From the NCBI GenBank assembly GCA_938001995.1, contig CALLAV010000057.1, forward strand, positions 1 through 12,753: a DNA stretch of 12,753 nt. Direction: 5' to 3'. Positions 1 through 7,104 of the stretch are shown here, piece by piece (within the stretch, counting starts at the first letter, position 1; each line of letters starts with the position of its first letter). The notes under the pieces were generated by a model. It did not search any database and was not told the DNA's origin. It saw only the letters and a list, made by a program, of their open reading frames with translations. Made by a program: the position numbers and the translations under genes. Source of the stretch: an uncultured Amylibacter sp. GTDB lineage: Bacteria > Pseudomonadota > Alphaproteobacteria > Rhodobacterales > Rhodobacteraceae.

Positions 1-657
1 CCCAAGGATGATCGCGCCTGTCAGGGCTGCCCAACCGCCTACGGAGTGTACCACTGTGGAACCCGCGAAGTCTTGAAAGTTTGCAGCATCAAGGAAACCG
101 CCGCCCCATTTCCAAGAGGCTTGGATTGGGTAAATCAGGCCCGTCAGGATGATCACGAAGATTAGGAACGGCCAAAGTTTGATCCGCTCAGCCAATGCGC
201 CAGACACGATGGATGCGGTTGCCGCACAAAACATCAGCTGAAAGAAGAAGTCAGAACCGACAGAGGCATAGGACAAATCAGCATCTGCGGCGGCAAGGCC
301 GACAGGTTCTAGTGACGTGGGTGAAAAGGCCCCAAGCATGTTGGGGATTGTCCAACCGTCGCCTGGGTACATCAGGTTAAAGCCGATGACCCAATAGGCC
401 AAACAGGCGAACCCGAACAGCCCCATGTTTTTAGTCAACTGCATGGTCACGTTTTTGGACCGTACGAGGCCTGCTTCTAGCATAGCAAAACCAGCGGCCA
501 TAAAGAAGACAAGGAAGCCCGCAATCAAGAAGAGGAGTGTGGTGAGGATAAAGCCGACTTCTGTTGGAACAGCAGCGGGGGCATCCTGTGCGAAAGCCGT
601 TGCAGGCAAAGCGGTCAGCCCTGCCACAAGGAGTAATTTTTTCAAAGGAGTGGTCAT
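1..657 (-). CDS. amtB: Ammonium transporter AmtB, N-terminal half (partial, runs off left edge)
   Basis: This encodes an inner-membrane ammonium channel of the Amt/Rh family, which takes up ammonium and is blocked by a PII protein when nitrogen is plentiful. The visible 219 codons are open to the window edge; full-length relatives have about 400-450 residues, so roughly half is missing. The N-terminus MTTPLKKLLLVAGLTALPA followed by TAFAQ looks like a cleavable signal peptide. Then come hydrophobic helices with family motifs: AGFAMLEAGLVRSKN, a FFFQLMFCAATASIVSGALAER block, and DFAGSTVVHSVGGWAAL, which carries the conserved Asp and the first pore His. The start at 657 is preferred because an AGGG (ribosome binding site) lies about 7 bases before it; an in-frame ATG at 663 is too close to that site. 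It lies 31 bases after glnK on the same strand, the usual glnK-amtB operon. Confidence 0.95.
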   Translation of the reverse strand, partial: MTTPLKKLLLVAGLTALPATAFAQDAPAAVPTEVGFILTTLLFLIAGFLVFFMAAGFAMLEAGLVRSKNVTMQLTKNMGLFGFACLAYWVIGFNLMYPGDGWTIPNMLGAFSPTSLEPVGLAAADADLSYASVGSDFFFQLMFCAATASIVSGALAERIKLWPFLIFVIILTGLIYPIQASWKWGGGFLDAANFQDFAGSTVVHSVGGWAALTGAIILG

Positions 658-688
658 TTTCATTTCCCTAAGTGTCGATCTAAGTCGT

Positions 689-1027
689 TTAGATGGCGTC
701 TTCGCCAGATTCGCCGGTGCGCACGCGGATCGCTTGCTGCACATCCAGTACAAAGATTTTGCCGTCGCCGATCTTGCCCGTTTTCGCGCTGTCTTCGATG
801 GTGGCGATCGCTTGATCGGCCATGTCAGCAGTGACAACGATTTCGAGTTTGATTTTCGGCACGTAGTTGATGTCGTATTCAGCACCACGGTAGATTTCGG
901 TATGACCCGATTGAACGCCGTAGCCTTTGATTTCGGTGACCATCATGCCCTTCACGCCGATGTCAGTAAGCGCAGTGCGCACCTCTTCCAGCTTGAAAGG
1001 TTTAATTGTTGCTATGATGAGCTTCAT
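689..1027 (-). CDS. glnK: Nitrogen regulatory PII protein GlnK
   Basis: This is a trimeric cytoplasmic PII signalling protein of 112 residues, the normal family length. It binds ATP/ADP and 2-oxoglutarate and, according to nitrogen status, controls AmtB and other targets. The T-loop has the uridylylation site RGAEYDINYVPK, with the Tyr at residue 51. The B-loop TGKIGDGKIF (83-92, Lys90) and the C-loop Arg101 and Arg103 are present. The stretch before the T-loop is unusual: it reads GYGVQSGHTEIYRG where enterobacterial PII proteins have G(F/Y)GRQKGH, so Arg38 and Lys40 are Val and Ser. A clear ribosome binding site, GAGGA at 1032-1036 on the minus strand, sits 4 bases before the ATG. The gene is first in an operon with amtB and so is probably induced under nitrogen limitation. 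The choice of GlnK rather than GlnB rests on the amtB linkage. Confidence 0.95.
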   Translation of the reverse strand: MKLIIATIKPFKLEEVRTALTDIGVKGMMVTEIKGYGVQSGHTEIYRGAEYDINYVPKIKLEIVVTADMADQAIATIEDSAKTGKIGDGKIFVLDVQQAIRVRTGESGEDAI

Positions 1028-1283
1028 TGTGTCCTCATTCTTGTTGCGCGGGGGCAGTTGCCCGCAGACTTGCTTAGAAACTAAGAATTGGCGGATTGGC
1101 GCAACATCGGGGCAATGCCGCGTTGCAGAAATTACAAAATATGACTAAAAATTAATCACTATGTAGGCTTTGTTCAAAAATTATGCAGAAAAGATTCTGA
1201 CAATCGTGCTTTCCTTGCACTCCACAAACCTGTTTAGAAAGACTATCTTAAAGACAACGACCTAAAATCAGGCACGAGCGGTT
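1028..1283. promoter_or_regulatory. Divergent promoter region between glnK and the penicillin-binding protein gene
   Basis: This 256-base gap must hold promoters for glnK (leftward) and the penicillin-binding protein gene (rightward). It is AT-rich in the middle (about 1130-1200). For glnK a weak candidate is GTGATT, 17 bases, TGTAAT on the minus strand (-10 at 1131-1136), which would give a leader of about 100 bases. For the rightward gene no convincing -35/-10 pair was found; TTGCAC at 1215-1220 has no good partner. Two small inverted repeats lie in the presumed glnK leader: CTTAGAAACTAAG at 1073-1085, and GGGCA-GT-TGCCC at 1052-1063. I saw no clear sigma-54 site (GG-N10-GC). Confidence 0.4.
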
Positions 1284-3653
1284 ATGGCACAGAATGGGAA
1301 ACGGCGCACATTGGTTGCGCCAAAAAGGGTGTTTGCGTCCAAAAAAGGGAAAGAGTCTGTCTCTTCCTCTGTGGCATCGTCTTTGGCTGCGAAAATGTCC
1401 CCTGCTGCGACCAAACGCAAAATCGCAGAACAAAAAGCAAAACAGCAGGCAAAAGCAGAAGCACCGCAGCGTGCGCGGTCGTCATCTAAGCCGTCTGGCG
1501 GGTGGCGGTCTCTGATCCCTGCCAGCAAAAAACCAAAGGCGGCAAAGCCCAAAGCGGCGAAAGTTAAACGACAAGCGGTCCCAAAAGGCAAAGGCCCGAC
1601 GGGCGGCAAGCCGAAAGGCAATATTTTGGTCCGAACGTTCAGGTTCATCTTCGGTGGTATCCTGCGCCTGTTTTGGTGGATCTTTTCACGTGCCACAATC
1701 GTCACGGCTGCGGTCGTTGGTGGTTCGACGGCCTATTACTATTCTACACTGCCCAATGCAGCGGCTTTAATGGATGATCGTCAACGCGGGTCCGTCACCA
1801 TTCTGGATCAAACAGGGCAAGTGTTTGCATGGCGCGGCGATCAGTTCGGCGGTTTGATCGACGCCAATTCGGTTGCCCCGCATCTGAAAAATGCTGTGGT
1901 TGCGACCGAAGATAAACGGTTCTATCGCCACCTTGGAATTTCACCGCGTGGTATTGCTGGCGCAATTCGCACCAACCTGCGCGAAGGGCGGCATCCCCTG
2001 AAAGGACATGGCGGTTCTACCATTACGCAGCAGGTGGCCAAGCTGGTGTTCTTTTCGGACATGGGTTCGATTGAGCGTAAGATCAAAGAAGTGCCAATGT
2101 CTTTCGCGATGGAGCTGAAATACTCCAAGGACGAAATCCTGACGATCTATATGAACCGCGCGTATTTGGGTGCAGGCAGCAATGGATTTGAAGCCGCAGC
2201 ACAACGGTATTTCTCAAAGTCAGCATCAGACGTGAGTGTTCCAGAAGCCGCAATGATGGCTGGTTTGTTGAAAGCGCCTTCATCAACCGCGCCGACCCGA
2301 AACATCGGTAAAGCACAGGATCGTGCAGAATTGATTATTGGCCTGATGGAAGATCAGAAATATCTGGACGCGAACGAAGCACAGTTCGCCCGCGCCAATC
2401 CCGCGCAGTTGTCGGCCACAGCGAAATCGCAAGTGGGCACGTATTTCGCCGATTGGATTGTGGAGGCAGGACCTGATTTTCTGTTGAAAGACTCCAAAGA
2501 GGATTTGGTAATCCGCAGCACATTTGACAAACGTATTCAAAAAGCGGCTGAGGATGGGTTGAACCACATCTTTGAAAACAAAGTGCGCGAAGGGTCCAAG
2601 GCGCAGGCTGCTATCGTTGTATTGTCGCGCGATGGAGCGATCCGTGCGCTGGTCGGTGGTAAGAAGACGGGCAACGCTGGCGGGTTCAACCGTGCAACGC
2701 AAGCGCTCCGTCAGACGGGGTCTTCGTTCAAGCCATTTGTCTATGCCGCGGCGTTGAACGATGGCTGGCGCTGGGACACCAAAGTGGTGGATGAGAATTT
2801 CTGTATGAATGTTCCAGGATCAGGTCAGTACTGTCCCAAGAACTATACCAAAAAGTATGAAGGCGAGATGACCATGACCACCGCCTTGGCAAAGTCCAAG
2901 AATACGGTGGCCGTGAAGGTGGCGGTGGCGATTGGTACAGATAAGGTTGCACAGATTGCACAAGGCTTTGGTATCAAGAACAGCATCAATCCTGGCCCGT
3001 CTATGGCGCTGGGTGCGTCCGAAAGTACATTGTTGGAAATGACGGGTGCTTATGCGGGTATTCTAAACGAAGGCATCGCAGTCGCGCCCTATGGTGTGAT
3101 GGAAATGACCGTACAGGGCGACAGCACACCGCTGATCGTGCATTCAAACGAACCAGGGCAACGGGTGATTTCCCGCCAATCCGCACAGCAATTAATGTAC
3201 ATGATGAACCAAGTCGTCGAAAACGGCTCCGGTCGTAAGGCACAAATTTCAGGTGTGGAAATTGCGGGCAAAACAGGCACGACGCAAGGGGCTAAGGATG
3301 CGTGGTTTATCGGGTTCAACAACGACTATGTGGTCGGCGTTTGGATGGGCTATGACGACAATACCAAGCTGACAGGGGTGACAGGCAGCGGTCTGCCTAC
3401 CGAGATTTGGCGTGAAACCATGACGCGAGTTTTAGACGGGCACACGCCAGCGCCGCTGCCGATGTTCGTGCCGCGCAAGCCAGTTGTTGTAGAAGAGCCG
3501 AAAGTGGCGTCACGTACCAAAACGAAAAAGAACTCCAACGACACACTGCGCGACCTGACCGAGCAAGTAGAACGGGACGTGAAAAAGCTGGAAAAAGAGG
3601 CCGAGAACGTCCTTAAGAAAGTTCTGAATGGGATCTTTGGACGTAAGAATTAG
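1284..3653 (+). CDS. Class A penicillin-binding protein (bifunctional transglycosylase/transpeptidase)
   Basis: This 789-residue protein polymerises lipid II into glycan strands and crosslinks their peptides on the outer face of the inner membrane. Domains in order: a cytoplasmic Lys/Ala-rich tail (about 1-112), a membrane anchor (about 118-158, ending in AAVVGGSTAYYYSTLP), a GT51 glycosyltransferase with catalytic Glu in ATEDKRFYRHLG (Glu209) and the GGSTITQQ motif (243-250), then a transpeptidase with SSFK (nucleophile Ser480), SKN (538-540) and KTGTT (Lys663). The last 60 or so residues are charged, with a heptad-like helix (LRDLTEQVERDVKKLEKEAE). The spacing between the two domains leaves no room for the long OB-fold insert of enterobacterial PBP1A, so I give no mrcA symbol. 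The start has only a weak GAGCGG upstream. It is a single-gene unit, closed by the terminator at 3677. Confidence 0.95.
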   Translation: MAQNGKRRTLVAPKRVFASKKGKESVSSSVASSLAAKMSPAATKRKIAEQKAKQQAKAEAPQRARSSSKPSGGWRSLIPASKKPKAAKPKAAKVKRQAVPKGKGPTGGKPKGNILVRTFRFIFGGILRLFWWIFSRATIVTAAVVGGSTAYYYSTLPNAAALMDDRQRGSVTILDQTGQVFAWRGDQFGGLIDANSVAPHLKNAVVATEDKRFYRHLGISPRGIAGAIRTNLREGRHPLKGHGGSTITQQVAKLVFFSDMGSIERKIKEVPMSFAMELKYSKDEILTIYMNRAYLGAGSNGFEAAAQRYFSKSASDVSVPEAAMMAGLLKAPSSTAPTRNIGKAQDRAELIIGLMEDQKYLDANEAQFARANPAQLSATAKSQVGTYFADWIVEAGPDFLLKDSKEDLVIRSTFDKRIQKAAEDGLNHIFENKVREGSKAQAAIVVLSRDGAIRALVGGKKTGNAGGFNRATQALRQTGSSFKPFVYAAALNDGWRWDTKVVDENFCMNVPGSGQYCPKNYTKKYEGEMTMTTALAKSKNTVAVKVAVAIGTDKVAQIAQGFGIKNSINPGPSMALGASESTLLEMTGAYAGILNEGIAVAPYGVMEMTVQGDSTPLIVHSNEPGQRVISRQSAQQLMYMMNQVVENGSGRKAQISGVEIAGKTGTTQGAKDAWFIGFNNDYVVGVWMGYDDNTKLTGVTGSGLPTEIWRETMTRVLDGHTPAPLPMFVPRKPVVVEEPKVASRTKTKKNSNDTLRDLTEQVERDVKKLEKEAENVLKKVLNGIFGRKN

Positions 3654-3676
3654 AACACGGTCGTCAGGCCACAAAA

Positions 3677-3704
3677 AAAGGCGCGTCCAGAAGGGCGCGC
3701 CTTT
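3677..3704. terminator. Bidirectional intrinsic terminator
   Basis: The stem pairs AAAGGCGCG (3677-3685) with CGCGCCTTT (3696-3704). It extends by a G-U and two C-G pairs to an AGAA loop at 3689-3692. An A-run on the left (3673-3679) and a T-rich stretch on the right allow termination in both directions. It lies between the convergent penicillin-binding protein gene and mlaC. Confidence 0.88.
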
Positions 3705-3724
3705 GTCTTTGGATTTACGCTACT

Positions 3725-4321
3725 TTAGGACGCGGTTTTTAGATGGGCGATAAGCTTGTTGATATCACCACCACGGCGGTCCAACATTGCACCGACCTCT
3801 TCACGCTCTAAACGCAGCATAGAGATGCCTTCGATAATGATGTCGAACATCTTATCGCGGCCAGAAGCGTCGGACACTTGCCATTGAACCAAGAACGGGC
3901 GTTTACCTTTAAAGGTCACGTTGCTGTCCACAACGTAGCCGCGTTTGGATTTCTGCGATTTGATCACCTTGATGTCTGCGCCAATAAACTCGCGGAAGCG
4001 CTTGCCGTATTTGCGGGTCACATAACCTTGGAACGCTTTGGTGTAAGCATTTAACTGTGATTTAGATGCGCTGCGACGGGCCACACCCAGTGAGGAGCGG
4101 GCAATCACGGGAACGTCCGCGTATTTCACAAAGATGCGTTCGAAATCGCGCAACATTGCATTTTCAGCTTTGCCAGAATTGATGACACGGAAGATATCAT
4201 TGGTCAGCTTGCCAATCAGGCTTTCAGCGTCGGATTGCGAAAGTGCCAGCGTTGGACCAGCCAGCGGCAACGAAGCCAACATGGCTGCGATCGTGCGACG
4301 CGTGTATAGTTTAGTTTGCAT
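3725..4321 (-). CDS. mlaC: MlaC/Ttg2D-family periplasmic phospholipid-binding protein
   Basis: This 198-residue protein resembles MlaC, the soluble periplasmic carrier that shuttles phospholipids between the outer-membrane MlaA complex and the inner-membrane MlaFEDB ABC transporter. The N-terminus MQTKLYTRRTIAAMLASLP, followed by LAGPTLALS, is a signal peptide; the twin arginine suggests Tat export, although the motif is not perfect. The mature part carries typical features: a DIFRVINSGKAE region, a RSSLGVARRSASKSQLNAY helix, RKYGKRFREFIG, and late beta strands FLVQWQVSDASGRDKMFDIIIEGISM. The reading frame stays open upstream to 4486, but the start at 4321 has an excellent GGAGG at 4328-4332 with 6-base spacing, and the upstream part is mlaA coding sequence. 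It overlaps the end of mlaA by 11 bases, which implies translational coupling. The MlaC function is inferred from family and context. Confidence 0.9.
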   Translation of the reverse strand: MQTKLYTRRTIAAMLASLPLAGPTLALSQSDAESLIGKLTNDIFRVINSGKAENAMLRDFERIFVKYADVPVIARSSLGVARRSASKSQLNAYTKAFQGYVTRKYGKRFREFIGADIKVIKSQKSKRGYVVDSNVTFKGKRPFLVQWQVSDASGRDKMFDIIIEGISMLRLEREEVGAMLDRRGGDINKLIAHLKTAS

Positions 4322-5060
4322 ATGGGTCCTCCAGATCCTCCAGGTTGTCGGCGGAGGAGCCAATTTTAAAGCGGCGGTTTTGCAAATACAAAGACCGTGC
4401 GGCGACGTAGCTATCCTCTGATTCATAGAGAATGCCGTTGATTGCGTCGTCATATTCATTACGGTCGCCAACCTTGTCCACGACATAAAGTGGAAAGGTC
4501 ACTTTGCGGCTGCTGGATGGCAAGAAGTTGCCGACAGGATCAAGGAAGAAATCCACAACAATGCCGTAAGTCTCGCGCTCTGTACGCGGGCCATACACTG
4601 GTACTTCGAGGTATCTGCCTTCGGGAAAGCCGTAAACCGCAAGTGTTTCGCCAAAGTCGGTTTCGACGTCTTCTTCCATGCCAATCAAGGTCGCCGTATC
4701 AAAAATGCCGCCCACGCCTAGGATTGTATTCGTGGCGAAACGGATCGTGTTTGTGATTACGTCTTCCATGTTGAATTGCAGGAAGGAGTTGATGATTTCA
4801 CCTGGAATCGCCAAGTTCGCTGCCACGTTGCTGATCGCACGGTCCGCTTGCAAGGGTACCGTTTTACCGTATCCACGAGCAACGGGGGCCACAAGATTGC
4901 GGTCCAAAGCTTTGTTAAAATTGTGTACTTTGCGGTTTGCTGCTTCATCCGGATCGTAGATCGCAGTGGATGATGGCGGGGTTGAACATGCTGATAAAAC
5001 CGCCAAAGCAGTAACAGAAACGAGTACACGTAAGGAAAAATGGATCATGGGTGGCAACAT
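4311..5060 (-). CDS. mlaA: MlaA/VacJ-family outer-membrane lipoprotein
   Basis: This 249-residue lipoprotein belongs to the MlaA (VacJ) family. MlaA forms a ring in the outer membrane that removes mislocalised phospholipids from the outer leaflet and passes them to MlaC. A lipoprotein signal ends in the lipobox LSAC with the acylated Cys at residue 25. Family blocks follow: DPDEAANRKVHNFNKALDRN, ANLAIPGEIINSFLQF, RFATNTILGVGGIFD, the acidic DFGETLAVYG and GRYLEVPVYGPR. The C-terminus is acidic with a tandem LEDLED. Two ATGs are possible: 5060, chosen as the longest, and 5048 (residue 5); neither has a good ribosome binding site. No mlaFED genes are in the window, which fits alphaproteobacteria where they are often elsewhere. 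It is first in a two-gene operon with mlaC. Confidence 0.92.
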   Translation of the reverse strand: MLPPMIHFSLRVLVSVTALAVLSACSTPPSSTAIYDPDEAANRKVHNFNKALDRNLVAPVARGYGKTVPLQADRAISNVAANLAIPGEIINSFLQFNMEDVITNTIRFATNTILGVGGIFDTATLIGMEEDVETDFGETLAVYGFPEGRYLEVPVYGPRTERETYGIVVDFFLDPVGNFLPSSSRKVTFPLYVVDKVGDRNEYDDAINGILYESEDSYVAARSLYLQNRRFKIGSSADNLEDLEDPYAN

Positions 5061-5361
5061 TTTTTCATTTATTGAGCCGCTGTCATACGCGGATCAGTGT
5101 GGAGTGTCGATATTATCTAAACAATTAGCGAGCATTGTGGTTTTTGTGCCGTAGCACGGATTTTTAAGTAAGATAAGGCAATGTAATCCAAAGACCAGAG
5201 CCCGTAAATACACAGTGATTGTAGAAGTCTCGCGTGTTTTGTGTCAATTTTCACAACGCAGGCACAAATGAATCGCGACAAGCCGTTGCTTTGATAGGAT
5301 TTCATTGAGATGTTTGTTAGTACATCGAACAAGATTTAGAAAAAGGCATAGGGCGTAGGCA
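5061..5361. promoter_or_regulatory. Divergent regulatory region between mlaA and the type I secretion operon
   Basis: This 301-base stretch has no credible gene. It must drive mlaA leftward and the secretion ABC gene rightward. A CRP-like palindrome, TGTGT-CAATTT-TCACA, lies at 5240-5255. A weak rightward promoter candidate is TTGATA at 5291-5296 with a poor -10 near 5315. On the leftward strand an AT-rich GATAAT/TAATAT patch lies near 5113-5121 without a clear -35. A small GTGC-CGTA-GCAC inverted repeat at 5146-5157 is too short to call a terminator. The length leaves room for a small RNA, but nothing shows one. Confidence 0.45.
5240..5255. promoter_or_regulatory. CRP/FNR-type operator candidate
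   Basis: The sequence TGTGTCAATTTTCACA matches the CRP-type consensus TGTGA-N6-TCACA at 9 of 10 defined positions. It sits about 107 bases before the secretion ABC gene start and 180 bases before mlaA. Alphaproteobacteria carry many CRP/FNR-family regulators with related sites, so which protein would bind is unknown, and a chance match is possible. Confidence 0.35.
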
Positions 5362-7104
5362 ATGGCTGGCGAAAAGATGCATTATCCGATGGGTTTGGCC
5401 GAATTGCGCGAGGTGCGCAAACGCAGCCGTGGACTGTTTTTGTCCGTTGGGTTTTTCAGTATTTTTGTGAATCTACTTATGCTGACAGGTCCAATTTTCA
5501 TGCTGCAAGTGTATGATCGCGTTTTGTCCAGCCGATCAGAGGCCACGTTGATGGCGCTGTTTACGCTGGTTGGGGTGCTCTACATCATGTTTGGCATTCT
5601 TGATTGGGCACGCGCACGTGTTTTGGCGCGGGCTGGTGCGCAGTTTCAAACAGATTTGGACGAACGTGTCTTTAAGGCTGTTCTGCGTGTGCCAACGCGC
5701 CCTGGGTCTGCGGATAAGGTTCAATCGGGCCTCAGAGACCTAGAGTCTGTGCAGCGTTTGATGACCTCGCCCGCTATTTTCGCTGTGTGCGATATTCCGT
5801 GGACGCCGATTTTTGCAATCGCAATTTTCTTGTTTCACCCTTTGCTGGGATATTTGGCGCTGGCAGGTGGCCTGTTGTTGATTGCGATCACATTTATCAA
5901 TCAATGGGTGTCAAAGCGCGGCATCATTGACGCCCATGTGCACGGCGAAGTGGCAAATACGTTTGCCGATAGCGTGCGTGATGATCGTGAACTGGTTCAA
6001 GGTCTAGGCATGCGCGGTGATGTTTTAGGTCGGTGGCGCAAGTCGCGGGACAGTGCGCTGGGATCAACGATCCAATCGTCCGATCTAACAGGGAGCTTTA
6101 CGTCCTTTACCAAAGCGTTTCGGCTGTTCTTGCAATCTGCGATGCTGGCGGTTGGGGCCTATTTGGTGCTGCAAAACCAACTGACACCGGGCGCGATGAT
6201 TGCGGGCTCGATCCTGATGGGGCGTGCGTTGGCGCCGATTGAAATGGCAATTGGCCAATGGGGGATCGTCACGCGTGCGCGCGAAGGGTGGTTTAACTTG
6301 TCCCGCCTGTTGGAAGTTGTTCCAGAAGAAGCACCGCGCACCGCTTTGCCGCGTCCCAAAGCGTTGTTGACCGCCGAAAACTTAACTGCCGTTCCCCCCG
6401 GCGAAACGCAAGCCAGCCTCAAGATGGTCTCTTTCAAAGTGCAACCGGGAACCGCGCTAGGTGTGATCGGGCCCTCTGCGGCAGGTAAATCATCGCTGGC
6501 ACGGGTGATCTGCGGTATTTGGCGTCCTGTTTCTGGGAAAATCCGTTTGGACGGTGCAGCGCTCGATAACTACGATCCTGACGTGCTGGGCGGGTATATC
6601 GGATATTTGCCCCAAACGGTGACGCTGTTTGATGCGACTATTGCCGAAAACATTGCCCGCATGTCAGAGACACCTGACCCCGAGGCCGTGGTGGCCGCCG
6701 CGAAAAAGGCAGGGGCGCACGAGATGATCCTGCAACAGCCCGAAGGTTACGACACGCAGATCGGCAATTTCGGTGGTCGGTTGTCTGGTGGACAACGCCA
6801 GCGTTTGGGCCTGGCCCGCGCGCTCTATGGGGACCCGTTGTTGCTGGTGTTGGACGAACCGAACTCGAATCTTGATAGCGTTGGATCAAATGCGTTGAAC
6901 GAAGCGATCCGATCCATGAAGGCCGATGGAAAATCGGTTATCATTATGGCGCACCGTCCCGCTGCGATTGCGGAATGCGAATACTTATTGGTTCTGGAAA
7001 ACGGTGCGCGCAAAGCCTTTGGGCCGCGCGACGAGGTGCTTCGGGATCAAGTCAAAAATGTTGCGCAAATTACCGATGCGTTGAACAAAGGAAAAGCATC
7101 ATGA
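5362..7104 (+). CDS. Type I secretion system permease/ATPase (PrtD-like ABC exporter)
   Basis: This 580-residue protein is a half-size ABC exporter, the inner-membrane engine of a type I secretion system that moves a substrate directly from cytoplasm to outside. Residues about 25-300 form the membrane domain, starting with GLFLSVGFFSIFVNLLMLTG and containing PIFMLQVYDRVLSSRSEATL, typical of the PrtD type; no N-terminal C39 peptidase domain is present. The ATPase domain (about 335-575) has Walker A GPSAAGKS (370-377, Lys376), a Q-loop in GYLPQTVTLFD, signature LSGGQRQR (474-481), Walker B LLLVLDEP (Asp498, Glu499) and the H-loop His531. The ATP site looks fully active. An AGGG 8 bases upstream supports the start. 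Its stop overlaps the next start (ATGA). The substrate is unknown: no RTX protein gene lies nearby. Confidence 0.93.
   Translation: MAGEKMHYPMGLAELREVRKRSRGLFLSVGFFSIFVNLLMLTGPIFMLQVYDRVLSSRSEATLMALFTLVGVLYIMFGILDWARARVLARAGAQFQTDLDERVFKAVLRVPTRPGSADKVQSGLRDLESVQRLMTSPAIFAVCDIPWTPIFAIAIFLFHPLLGYLALAGGLLLIAITFINQWVSKRGIIDAHVHGEVANTFADSVRDDRELVQGLGMRGDVLGRWRKSRDSALGSTIQSSDLTGSFTSFTKAFRLFLQSAMLAVGAYLVLQNQLTPGAMIAGSILMGRALAPIEMAIGQWGIVTRAREGWFNLSRLLEVVPEEAPRTALPRPKALLTAENLTAVPPGETQASLKMVSFKVQPGTALGVIGPSAAGKSSLARVICGIWRPVSGKIRLDGAALDNYDPDVLGGYIGYLPQTVTLFDATIAENIARMSETPDPEAVVAAAKKAGAHEMILQQPEGYDTQIGNFGGRLSGGQRQRLGLARALYGDPLLLVLDEPNSNLDSVGSNALNEAIRSMKADGKSVIIMAHRPAAIAECEYLLVLENGARKAFGPRDEVLRDQVKNVAQITDALNKGKAS

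Noticed and set aside
425..1084. Long plus-strand open frame (219 codons) across amtB and glnK
   Set aside because: It is antisense to two clearly recognisable genes and its translation has no family features.
1086..1130. Possible sigma-54 promoter for glnK (GGCATTGCCCC...TTGCG on the minus strand)
   Set aside because: The GG and GC elements do not have the required 10-base spacing.
1268..1705. Minus-strand open frame opposite the start of the penicillin-binding protein gene
   Set aside because: The Phe/Ala/Cys-rich translation is what the antisense of a Lys/Ala-rich coding region gives; no ribosome binding site or family features.
5146..5157. GTGC-CGTA-GCAC hairpin followed by a T-run
   Set aside because: The stem is only four base pairs and lies between divergent genes, so a terminator is not expected.
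6601..6618. GGATATTT-N4-CAA match inside the secretion ABC gene
   Set aside because: It encodes the conserved Gly-Tyr-Leu-Pro-Gln Q-loop, so codon content explains it; a GGATATTT near 5849 is likewise a Gly-Tyr-Leu codon run.
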